Shown: positions 6,985 to 12,970 of the stretch, piece by piece
Position numbering within the stretch: position 1 is the stretch's first letter
Layout of the letters: each line of letters starts with the position of its first letter
NCBI GenBank assembly: GCA_002495465.1
Contig: DAFN01000019.1
Span: forward strand, 13,182 to 26,458
Direction of reading: 5' to 3'
Origin: an archaeon UBA55
GTDB lineage: Archaea; Undinarchaeota; Undinarchaeia; Undinarchaeales; Undinarchaeaceae
DNA: 13,277 bases
Program-made: the position numbers and the translations under genes
Notes under the pieces: model-generated
Database searches by the model: none
Told to the model about the DNA's origin: nothing
Seen by the model: the letters and a program-made list of their open reading frames with translations, nothing else

Positions 6985-7009
6985 ATTAATTTAACTATAT
7001 CAGTTAGTT

Positions 7010-7876
7010 CTACGATTTCAGGCGTGCGAGGTCTTTTTCGAGACCCTCAATTATATTTGAATTGTCTGTAAATTCCAACTTCTTTTCGCATTTATGACAT
7101 CTAAACTCTGTTTCTAGTGCATGGTCAAATATTACACGACCGCATTCCTCTCTATTTTTACATGTAAAAAATTGGTTTTCCCTTTCCTGCCTTAGCTCTG
7201 TTTCATAGTAATTTATATCTTTTCCAGCGATTTCATTCAGAGCCATATCAATTCTTTCTGGATGAAGCTTCCAGTAATAAGTATACCATCCTGTTTTTGA
7301 GCGGTGTCGCCTGTATGTGACAACTCCTACTTCGTAGAGTGCATAAAGATACTTTCTGATTATGTTGGCTTTCAAATCCATTCCTTCTGCAAGCTCTACG
7401 TCGCTAATCTCTTCAAATGAAACGTTCTCTGCCACTTCTATACCTTCCTCTCCAACAACAGATAAAAGGAACTCATTGTACTTTTTATCCTCTAGGAAAT
7501 CTGGTCTGTTTGCCCTAATTTTCTTAAGTTTCTTCTTTGCAAGAACTTTAATTTTCGCTTTCTCTGCTTCTGTTTTTTTCTTTCTCACTATAGTCTTCTT
7601 TGATGTTCCGACTGCTACTTTCTTCACAGAAATCTTTCTTGTTGGACTTGCTCTTTTTGCTGAAACTTTTCTAAGTCTGGCTTTTCTAGAAGAAGTTTTT
7701 TTCACAGTTTTAGAAGGAGATTTCTTCCTGGGAGATGTCTTAATCCTTTTAACTGGCGATTTTACAGAACTTGATTTGAGAGTTTTGGAAGATTTTACGG
7801 CAGTGGCTTTCTTTCGTTTAGAAGTTTTTATAATTTTTTTGAGACGCGTTCTCATAGTTTTGATTCCTCTTGCCAT
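7010..7876 (-). CDS. tfe: Transcription factor E (TFE alpha-like) with histone H1-like N-terminal tail
   Basis: Residues about 125-288 look like archaeal TFE. There is a winged-helix region (about 132-213, with RKYLYALYEVGVVTYRRHR and a Y-W wing) and a C-terminal zinc ribbon with C239, C245, C260 and C263. TFE joins the preinitiation complex through the RNA polymerase clamp and helps open promoters. Canonical archaeal TFE is about 150-190 residues, which this part alone accounts for. Residues 1-120 are an extra lysine/arginine tail: I count 49 K or R, only two acidic residues, and four Ser-Pro sites set among basic residues (positions 40, 48, 53, 77), as in eukaryotic H1 tails. The ATG at 7876 has no Shine-Dalgarno and a TATA-like box about 28 nt upstream. 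The tail would suit nonspecific DNA binding (inference). Confidence 0.9.
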   Translation of the reverse strand: MARGIKTMRTRLKKIIKTSKRKKATAVKSSKTLKSSSVKSPVKRIKTSPRKKSPSKTVKKTSSRKARLRKVSAKRASPTRKISVKKVAVGTSKKTIVRKKKTEAEKAKIKVLAKKKLKKIRANRPDFLEDKKYNEFLLSVVGEEGIEVAENVSFEEISDVELAEGMDLKANIIRKYLYALYEVGVVTYRRHRSKTGWYTYYWKLHPERIDMALNEIAGKDINYYETELRQERENQFFTCKNREECGRVIFDHALETEFRCHKCEKKLEFTDNSNIIEGLEKDLARLKS

Positions 7877-7900
7877 GTTCTATGAGAGTGAACAAATTAT

Positions 7901-7908
7901 GTTAAATA
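7901..7908 (-). promoter_or_regulatory. TATA-like box of the TFE gene
   Basis: TATTTAAC on the minus strand is centred about 28 nt upstream of ATG 7876, and no Shine-Dalgarno lies between. This points to a leaderless or nearly leaderless mRNA. Confidence 0.45.
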
Positions 7909-7948
7909 CTTTCCTCTCTATCGGTTTTAATCATTGGTGAGTAGTAAC

Positions 7949-9139
7949 TTAGGCTAAAATTCCCAGTAATTTAGGTCCAATAAAGTTGAAAAGTAGTAGA
8001 AGAAACACAAGGCTTCCTACAACTATTATAATTTGTCTTGCAAGCTTCTCGTTCTTAATAATTCTCCTCACTGCGTCAGAAAACATAAGGCCTCCGTCGA
8101 GCGGCCTGAATGGAAGAAGGTTTATCAGTCCAACTCCGAAATTCAATATTGCTGTCCACATAATTGCGTAGATTATGAACCACATAGTTTTTTGAGGCAG
8201 GAGTGTTGAGGGGTAGCATTCCGGGGAAAGTATTCTTATGGTCATTGGCGATGCAATAAAAAGCTTTACGATTTCTCCTGCCGGAATCGCTCCGCAGAAT
8301 GTGATTCCCATGAATGCCCTGCCCTTCCTCTCTATGGTCGTTACTTTATAATCTGAATCATCTATTCTAAGTATTACTTCGTCTCCAGGGGAAAGGTCTT
8401 GCTTGTCCAGTGTGTTGACAAAGCTAACAAGATCATGAATTTCTCCGTCTTCTACTTCCTGAATTATCATGCCTTCTGAGAGCCCAGCAAGCTCAGCAGG
8501 ACTCCCTTCCTCGACAGCAAGGAGTTTTATTCCGTCCACCGGCTCTGTCATATATGGTAAAACAACAAATGCAAGAAGGGATACCATGATAATTGCGAGT
8601 GTAACATTCATGAAAGAGCCTGCTGCGTATATTCTCATGCGAGCGCTGAGCTTGGCCTTTCTTATAGATTTTTCGTTTGGTCTTACAAAAGCTCCGATTG
8701 GAATAAATCCTAAAGAAAGTGTTCCTACTGACTCGACTTTTACTTTTTCGCGCCTTGCAAGAACTCCGTGAGACATTTCGTGGAACACAAGCAATATCAC
8801 AATACCAATTATTCCCTCCCATAGTGGTATTGTTATTCCTGGTATTGCCAGCGCTGCTCCTGGAACGGCCTCAGGAATCCTAAAAATTCGTATAGCATTT
8901 ATAAGAAGTGAGTAAGTAACTAATGCCATTAAAAAGAAGCCAGTAATCACTCCCAAATTCCCGAACACTTTCCAGAATCTGGGAGAAATTCCGCTTATTT
9001 TGTCAAGCAGTTTAACTCCTCGTTTTGTATTATATACGGCAAGAGGTCCATAAATGGATACTCCCTTATGCCTTCCTAATATGAGCTGACCTGTAAGAAT
9101 AAGACCAATAACTATTATCCAGACAAAAACTGCACCCAT
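7949..9139 (-). CDS. Site-2 protease family (M50) membrane metalloprotease with PDZ domain
   Basis: With ATG 9139 the product is 396 residues. An N-terminal membrane segment is followed by the zinc motif HEMSH (residues 120-124, in a hydrophobic helix), a conserved GFIPIGAFVRP loop and a PDZ-like domain (about 200-275). The third zinc-ligand motif, NLLPFRPLDGG (340-350, D348), and a last membrane helix complete it. Such proteases cut transmembrane substrates, often regulators or signal-peptide remnants. All catalytic residues are present. The longer frame from 9232 is rejected: it would cross the shared promoter and overlap the divergent LysRS gene, and its first 31 residues are not membrane-like. 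The mRNA is probably leaderless from the palindromic TATA box at 9158-9169. Confidence 0.93.
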   Translation of the reverse strand: MGAVFVWIIVIGLILTGQLILGRHKGVSIYGPLAVYNTKRGVKLLDKISGISPRFWKVFGNLGVITGFFLMALVTYSLLINAIRIFRIPEAVPGAALAIPGITIPLWEGIIGIVILLVFHEMSHGVLARREKVKVESVGTLSLGFIPIGAFVRPNEKSIRKAKLSARMRIYAAGSFMNVTLAIIMVSLLAFVVLPYMTEPVDGIKLLAVEEGSPAELAGLSEGMIIQEVEDGEIHDLVSFVNTLDKQDLSPGDEVILRIDDSDYKVTTIERKGRAFMGITFCGAIPAGEIVKLFIASPMTIRILSPECYPSTLLPQKTMWFIIYAIMWTAILNFGVGLINLLPFRPLDGGLMFSDAVRRIIKNEKLARQIIIVVGSLVFLLLLFNFIGPKLLGILA

Positions 9140-9157
9140 GCAATCCTGTTCGGAGTC

Positions 9158-9169
9158 GTTATATATAAC
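9158..9169. promoter_or_regulatory. Palindromic, apparently bidirectional TATA box
   Basis: GTTATATATAAC is a perfect 12-bp palindrome centred at 9163.5. It lies exactly 24.5 nt from the first base of the S2P ATG (9139, minus) and exactly 24.5 nt from the first base of the LysRS ATG (9188, plus). One box therefore sits at the leaderless distance from both genes, and no other TATA-like box was seen in the 48-bp gap. Confidence 0.75.
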
Positions 9170-9187
9170 TTTGCTGTTATATCGTGC

Positions 9188-10843
9188 ATGACCGGAGACA
9201 GCCTGTTTTGGGCGGACAAATATGCGCGGCAAGTCATAGAGAGGGTAGAGTCAGAGCCGGTGCTACAGAAAATAGCTAAGAAAAAAGGCTACATATGTCT
9301 TGATGAAAAGACTCCATCTGGACATATCCACATAGGTTCGGGCAGAGGATGGATAATTCACGACCTTGTTGCCAAAGCTCTCAGAGACCTTGGTGTAAAG
9401 GGTCGTTTTATCTTGAGTGCCGATGACATAGACCCAATGGATAAGCCACCAGCTGGTCTGGACAGCAAAAAATACGAGCAATATATGGGCGTTCCTTTCT
9501 ACAAAATTCCTTCTCCTGAACCAGGGTACAAGACTTACTCAGATTATTATTTCAGAGAGTGCACTGATAAATTCGAAGAATTTGGAATTGAGGCCGAGTT
9601 GGAAAGTACAGGAAATTGGTATGAGCGCGGAGATTTTAATCCAACAATAAAGATTGCTCTGGACAATCATGAGAAAATACGTTCAATCTATGAGCGAATA
9701 TACAAAAAAACAGTCGCCTCTGATAAGTTACCCTTCAATCCTATTTGCGAGAACTGTGGAAAAATTGGAACTACTGTAGCATATGAGTGGAATTCTGATA
9801 CTGAAATGCTGAAGTACAGATGTTCTCCGGACCTTGTAAAATGGGCCCAGGGCTGCGGTCACGATGGTGAGATATCTCCATACGACGGCAATGGAAAGCT
9901 TCCTTGGAAAGTTGAGTGGGCGGCAAAGTGGCCGACTGTTGGTGTTCTCTTTGAGACTGCTGGTAAGGACCATTTTACGGTGGGCGGCTCAAGAACCGTT
10001 GCAATAGCTATCTGCGATGAGGTCTTTGACCACACTCCGCCTATCCCCTCAAGTAGGAAGGAGATAGGGAGTGCATACGAATTTTTCAATATTGGAGGAA
10101 AGAAGATGAGCACCTCTAAGGGCGAAGGTGTTGGCTTTGCTGAGATAGCCGAAAAAATACCTCCTAAACTTCTCAGATATCTTCTTGTCAGGACCCGACC
10201 TCATGCAGCTCTTGATTTTGACCCATTCGGAACAAACAAGCTACTTCTCCTGGCAGAAAGTTATGATAGGTGTGAGCGCATCTATTATGGAGAAGAAAAG
10301 GCTGACAATGAACGTGAGGAGGCTCATGAAAAGAGAGTTTACGAGCTATCCAATCCTGGTGGTGTCTCTACGCAAATTCTTCCCCAAATTCCTTTCGGAT
10401 ATGCATCAATGGTGGTACAGGCCTGTAATTTTGACATAGATTCTGCAATAGCTAAACTAAGGCAATCAGAATATATTCCTGAGAAACTCAGCAAAGAGGG
10501 CCTGGACCATTTAAAAGAACGTCTTGAAATGGCCGCTAGTTGGGTTAGTCACTACGCCCCGGATGAATATAAATTCACTCTTCTTGACAAGCTCAAAAAA
10601 GGTCTGAAAATAGAAAGTTCTGAAAAAAATGCGATACTCAAGATAGTTTCAAAAATTGACAGTTCATCTGAGAAAGAACTTGAAGCTCTAATATATGAAA
10701 CTGCGAAAGAACTTGGCAGTCCCGGGAATTTTTTCAGAACTTTCTATATTGTATTACTTGGAAAGGAAAAAGGACCTCGCCTCGCCTCGTTTTTGAAAAC
10801 ACTTGCTCAGGAACGAGTTGAGAAACTGACAAAGTATTTATAG
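9188..10843 (+). CDS. lysS: Lysyl-tRNA synthetase, class I
   Basis: This 551-residue class I LysRS, the form common in archaea, charges tRNA-Lys. It shows the HIGH-type signature HIHIG (46-50) after TPSG, the KMSKS-type signature KMSTSK (306-311), and a probable zinc knuckle with C187, C190, C212 and C223. The alpha-helical C-terminal domain follows. Length and motif spacing fit the family, and no truncation is seen. ATG 9188 follows the palindromic TATA box by 24.5 nt with no Shine-Dalgarno, so translation is probably leaderless. The gene ends 30 bp before an Lrp-type domain gene, which may be co-transcribed. Confidence 0.97.
   Translation: MTGDSLFWADKYARQVIERVESEPVLQKIAKKKGYICLDEKTPSGHIHIGSGRGWIIHDLVAKALRDLGVKGRFILSADDIDPMDKPPAGLDSKKYEQYMGVPFYKIPSPEPGYKTYSDYYFRECTDKFEEFGIEAELESTGNWYERGDFNPTIKIALDNHEKIRSIYERIYKKTVASDKLPFNPICENCGKIGTTVAYEWNSDTEMLKYRCSPDLVKWAQGCGHDGEISPYDGNGKLPWKVEWAAKWPTVGVLFETAGKDHFTVGGSRTVAIAICDEVFDHTPPIPSSRKEIGSAYEFFNIGGKKMSTSKGEGVGFAEIAEKIPPKLLRYLLVRTRPHAALDFDPFGTNKLLLLAESYDRCERIYYGEEKADNEREEAHEKRVYELSNPGGVSTQILPQIPFGYASMVVQACNFDIDSAIAKLRQSEYIPEKLSKEGLDHLKERLEMAASWVSHYAPDEYKFTLLDKLKKGLKIESSEKNAILKIVSKIDSSSEKELEALIYETAKELGSPGNFFRTFYIVLLGKEKGPRLASFLKTLAQERVEKLTKYL
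10835..10842 (+). promoter_or_regulatory. Weak TATA-like box at the end of lysS
   Basis: TATTTATA overlaps the lysS stop codon and is centred about 35 nt upstream of ATG 10874. It could give the Lrp-domain gene its own transcript, but read-through from lysS is equally possible. Confidence 0.3.
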
Positions 10844-10873
10844 AAAGCTTCCAGTTTGTAGCTTAGTGGACTG

Positions 10874-11101
10874 ATGGTAAACGCATTCATACTTATAATG
10901 TCGAAGACTGGCACTGAGCGGTCTGTTATTAGGGAACTGTCTAAGCTTGAGGAAGTTGTTGATGTCTCTGTTGTTTACGGAGACTATGATATAATCGCTA
11001 AAATTCAGGCAGAAACTCTGGAGGATCTCAATTCCGTAATTCTTGACAAAATTCGTGCCCTTGACGAAGTGTCAAACACCTCAACACTGATTGCAGTCTG
11101 A
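10874..11101 (+). CDS. Stand-alone Lrp/AsnC ligand-binding (RAM) domain protein
   Basis: These 75 residues match the C-terminal alpha/beta sandwich of Lrp/AsnC regulators. They open with an AFILIMSKTG strand, then an ERSVIRELSKL helix, a VVYGDYDIIAKI strand and an LDEVSNTSTLIAV terminal strand. There is no DNA-binding helix-turn-helix, so it is not by itself a transcription factor. Free-standing RAM proteins in archaea bind amino acids and oligomerise, and some are thought to modulate full-length Lrp proteins or enzymes. Its place 30 bp after lysS hints at lysine or amino-acid sensing, but this is inference. Its stop overlaps the start of a 33-aa membrane microprotein (TGATG). Confidence 0.9.
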   Translation: MVNAFILIMSKTGTERSVIRELSKLEEVVDVSVVYGDYDIIAKIQAETLEDLNSVILDKIRALDEVSNTSTLIAV

Positions 11102-11202
11102 TGAATAAAAAAGTTCTTCTACAATTTCTCGTAGTTATGGGCTTTCTCTTCGCTATAACATTCGCGTTCGCCCTGATAAAAGTCTACTTTCTCGGAGCCT
11201 GA
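11101..11202 (+). CDS. Single-pass membrane microprotein (33 aa)
   Basis: ATG 11101 shares its A with the stop of the RAM-domain gene (TGATG), so translation by re-initiation is likely. The product is MNKK followed by about 20 uninterrupted hydrophobic residues, then a basic-aromatic tail ending GA. The two lysines before the helix would keep the N-terminus inside. The 3' end overlaps the end of the convergent coiled-coil gene by 19 bp. No family is recognised. It is called real because of the stop/start coupling and the clean membrane-helix composition, but an ORF this short could arise by chance. Confidence 0.55.
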   Translation: MNKKVLLQFLVVMGFLFAITFAFALIKVYFLGA

Positions 11203-11672
11203 CCATTTTCTGCCAACTTGTTCTGCATATCAACAAGTGCCAGTGAAAGGTTTTCAGTTAGTTTCCCAAGTTTTTTCTGCTCTTCCTGTGCGGTGTATAT
11301 ATCCTGCTCATGCAAAAGAAGTAACTCCCCTATTCGTTCCTTTTCTTGCCTCAATACAGCGAGATTCTCAGAAAGGCCGTTTTCAGTTTTAACTCTGTGG
11401 CTGAGCTCCTCATTCAGAGTTTTCCTCGCCCCATTCATAAGAAGAAGAATTTCCCTCATTTTTATTTCCTTCTCTTTCAAAGTCTCGACGGTATTCAGAA
11501 ATTGCGTCTGCAGACTGTCTGTGTTAAAAACATCTCCTATATGCGAATCAATGCTTCTGAGAACATTGTCAAAGTGAATTCCTTCAAGCTCCATCAAATC
11601 TCCGTTTGCCTTTTCCACTTCTTCAGAGTTTTCTGTTCTTGCCATGACTCTACTAAGTGACTTATCAAGCAT
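11184..11672 (-). CDS. Coiled-coil protein of unknown function
   Basis: This 162-residue, soluble, strongly charged protein is predicted to be a long helix: heptad-like runs of Leu, Glu and Lys cover about residues 50-155. It has no cysteine and no membrane segment. ATG 11672 lies 12 nt after the stop of the degenerate CPBP gene, and a GAGGA element overlaps that stop, so it is the third gene of the CPBP operon. An alternative start at ATG 11645 (MARTENSEE) would match a TATA-like TTTAAAT around 11670-11677. Both are possible; the operon start is preferred. It could be a cytoplasmic partner of the CPBP proteins, which is inference from order only. Confidence 0.8.
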   Translation of the reverse strand: MLDKSLSRVMARTENSEEVEKANGDLMELEGIHFDNVLRSIDSHIGDVFNTDSLQTQFLNTVETLKEKEIKMREILLLMNGARKTLNEELSHRVKTENGLSENLAVLRQEKERIGELLLLHEQDIYTAQEEQKKLGKLTENLSLALVDMQNKLAENGQAPRK

Positions 11673-11684
11673 TTAAAGTTTTCC

Positions 11685-12107
11685 TCAGAATGTTGCGTTA
11701 AGCATTTTGTAGAATAGGTGGGCTGCTATAACCACTGGAAGCCCAAAATCTATGTAAGCATAGCTGAAAAGCACACCTATCACCAGAGCGTCTGCTGCAA
11801 ACACAGGACCGTACACTATTGCGTAATATGCCATGTAAGAAATCGTCAGAGCGCTTATCCCTCCAAGGAGACCAAACATCCCGACCAGAATAGGAAGCAT
11901 TATCAGTCTTAGTGCAAGCTCTTCCATTATTGTGCTGTAGAAAACAAATCCTCTGAACTTGCCTTTGAAAGTGGAATAGTAATTTCTTCCGTTGAATATC
12001 CACATTCTCAGTGGAAGTGAAAAGGCTGTTGCCAGCAAAGCCAGAACTATTGGAATACTCCAAAGGTCCATTCCATACATGAATTCAAAAAGTTTTGTTT
12101 TTATCAT
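11685..12107 (-). CDS. Degenerate CPBP (CAAX protease-like) membrane protein
   Basis: This 140-residue polytopic protein has the first CPBP motif (MEELALR, E62, E63, R67) and a histidine in the last motif region (AAHLFYK, H130). It lacks the other expected residues. No histidine occurs where the FxxxH motif should be (around residues 91-101, YMAYYAIVYGP), and lysine 134 replaces the asparagine of HxxxN. CPBP family members are intramembrane Glu-type proteases or bacteriocin-immunity-like proteins. With half of its active site missing, this one is probably inactive or works as a subunit. Its start overlaps the intact copy's stop (ATGA), which points to a tandem duplication followed by divergence. 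Confidence 0.75.
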   Translation of the reverse strand: MIKTKLFEFMYGMDLWSIPIVLALLATAFSLPLRMWIFNGRNYYSTFKGKFRGFVFYSTIMEELALRLIMLPILVGMFGLLGGISALTISYMAYYAIVYGPVFAADALVIGVLFSYAYIDFGLPVVIAAHLFYKMLNATF

Positions 12108-12550
12108 CTTATTGATGCCAAAGCGTTGTGAGTAGCGTGAGCAAGTATCGGAACAAATATCCCGAAGCTTACGAATGCCCAGCCAAATATAAGTCCTGTT
12201 ATTGTAGAGTCAACAAAACGTGTCCTCCCATAGAATGTGTGAGCTCCTCCAAACATTACTGCTGATACAAGTATCGCGGGAAGCCACGCTCCGAAAACCC
12301 CGTAAAGCGCACTAATCAGAACCATCCTGAATATTATTTCTTCAAATATGGGACTTATTACTACAATACCAAAAATCCGGTTAATCTTTCCTCGCATGCT
12401 GTTCATGGGAACTGAGCCTGTAAGAATAGCTGTCTGCAAATATGTAGCTACACCAAGAATCATTGCAAGCGACCACATTTCCATCATGTAATGGGAGCCA
12501 AATAGATTGAATCTTACAACTTCTGTCATCTGACTTATTATGTATTCCAT
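12104..12550 (-). CDS. CPBP family (CAAX protease-like) intramembrane protein
   Basis: This 148-residue membrane protein has all three CPBP motifs: FEEIIFR (E70, E71, R75), FGGAH (F100-H104) and HATHN (H138 and N142). The family includes Rce1-type prenyl-protein proteases and many archaeal and bacterial members of unknown substrate. It is shorter than most CPBP proteins, so it is close to a bare catalytic core. It heads the CPBP/coiled-coil operon. A TATA-like box at 12586-12595 sits about 40 nt upstream of the ATG, giving a short leader. No good Shine-Dalgarno is seen. Confidence 0.88.
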   Translation of the reverse strand: MEYIISQMTEVVRFNLFGSHYMMEMWSLAMILGVATYLQTAILTGSVPMNSMRGKINRIFGIVVISPIFEEIIFRMVLISALYGVFGAWLPAILVSAVMFGGAHTFYGRTRFVDSTITGLIFGWAFVSFGIFVPILAHATHNALASIR

Positions 12551-12585
12551 AGGTTTTTACTACTCAAAAATAGTGAAAACTCTTC

Positions 12586-12595
12586 TATTTATATC
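12586..12595 (-). promoter_or_regulatory. TATA box of the CPBP operon
   Basis: GATATAAATA on the minus strand, centred about 40 nt upstream of ATG 12550, overlaps the last base of the upstream 52-aa gene's stop codon region. It would give a leader of about 15 nt. Confidence 0.5.
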
Positions 12596-12753
12596 TATCC
12601 TTGCTGGTTTCTCTTTCTTTTTATATAAAACGCTGTCAGTATAATAATCGCGAGTCCTGAAATAAGAAGCCATGAGCCAGTCCGTGTCAGTATCTCAATA
12701 TACATGGCGTTCGCTGTTACATAAAGTCCAGTAAGACCTAGATCGCTTGCCAT
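12595..12753 (-). CDS. Single-pass membrane protein (52 aa)
   Basis: This 52-residue protein begins MASDLGLTGLYVT. It has one strong membrane helix (about residues 28-44, WLLISGLAIIILTAFYI) directly followed by a basic KRKR tail, giving an N-out, C-in topology by the positive-inside rule. No family is recognised. ATG 12753 lies about 26 nt after the TATA box at 12775-12784 with no Shine-Dalgarno, as expected for a leaderless gene. Its stop touches the CPBP operon promoter. The good promoter placement makes it likely to be real despite its size. Confidence 0.75.
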   Translation of the reverse strand: MASDLGLTGLYVTANAMYIEILTRTGSWLLISGLAIIILTAFYIKRKRNQQG

Positions 12754-12774
12754 ATTAAGTCGGTGGTTCAGGCA

Positions 12775-12784
12775 TTATATATAA
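12775..12784 (-). promoter_or_regulatory. TATA box of the 52-aa gene
   Basis: The self-complementary TTATATATAA is centred about 26 nt upstream of ATG 12753 and only 10 bp past the stop of the 47-aa gene. No gene is seen in the opposite direction, so here the palindrome probably has no second role. Confidence 0.6.
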
Positions 12785-12794
12785 TTAATCAGGC

Positions 12795-12938
12795 CTATTC
12801 TGGTATGTGTCGTCCGTCAGTGCACTTGCACTCTTCAAGGGGCATGTCATAATTTTTGCAGTCCTCAGCTCCGCAGTTTTTCTGTTCTTCTGAAGCTCCT
12901 CCGCAGCCCCCAGTGCAAATATAGTGTGGGTTTTCCAT
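12795..12938 (-). CDS. Small cysteine-rich, probably zinc-binding protein (47 aa)
   Basis: This 47-residue protein begins MENPHYICTGGCGG and has six cysteines (8, 12, 22, 27, 37, 39), enough for one zinc site and probably more. It has no membrane segment. It resembles the short cysteine-rich proteins scattered through small archaeal genomes, but I cannot name a family. ATG 12938 lies about 27 nt downstream of the TATA box at 12961-12970, without a Shine-Dalgarno, so it is probably leaderless. It sits between the flavoprotein gene and the 52-aa gene with its own promoter. Confidence 0.75.
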   Translation of the reverse strand: MENPHYICTGGCGGASEEQKNCGAEDCKNYDMPLEECKCTDGRHIPE

Positions 12939-12960
12939 AGCTTCTTTAGCTCTCCACTGC

Positions 12961-12970
12961 TTTTATATCT
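12961..12970 (-). promoter_or_regulatory. TATA box of the 47-aa gene
   Basis: AGATATAAAA on the minus strand is centred about 27 nt upstream of ATG 12938. It begins at the stop codon of the preceding flavoprotein gene. Confidence 0.6.

Noticed and set aside
6779..6994. 71-codon plus-strand frame opposite the 58-aa gene
   Set aside because: It has cysteine- and leucine-rich, non-protein-like composition. The opposite strand has a soluble protein with a strong Shine-Dalgarno.
7362..7940. 192-codon plus-strand frame opposite the TFE gene
   Set aside because: Its Phe- and Leu-rich composition is the mirror of the lysine-rich TFE tail on the other strand. It has no promoter or ribosome binding site.
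8469..8822. About 100-codon frames on either strand within the S2P gene
   Set aside because: Both lie entirely within the well-supported protease frame and have no recognisable protein features.
9140..9232. Longer N-terminus of the S2P protease from 9232
   Set aside because: It would span the shared promoter and the start of lysS, and the extra 31 residues do not look like the family's N-terminus.
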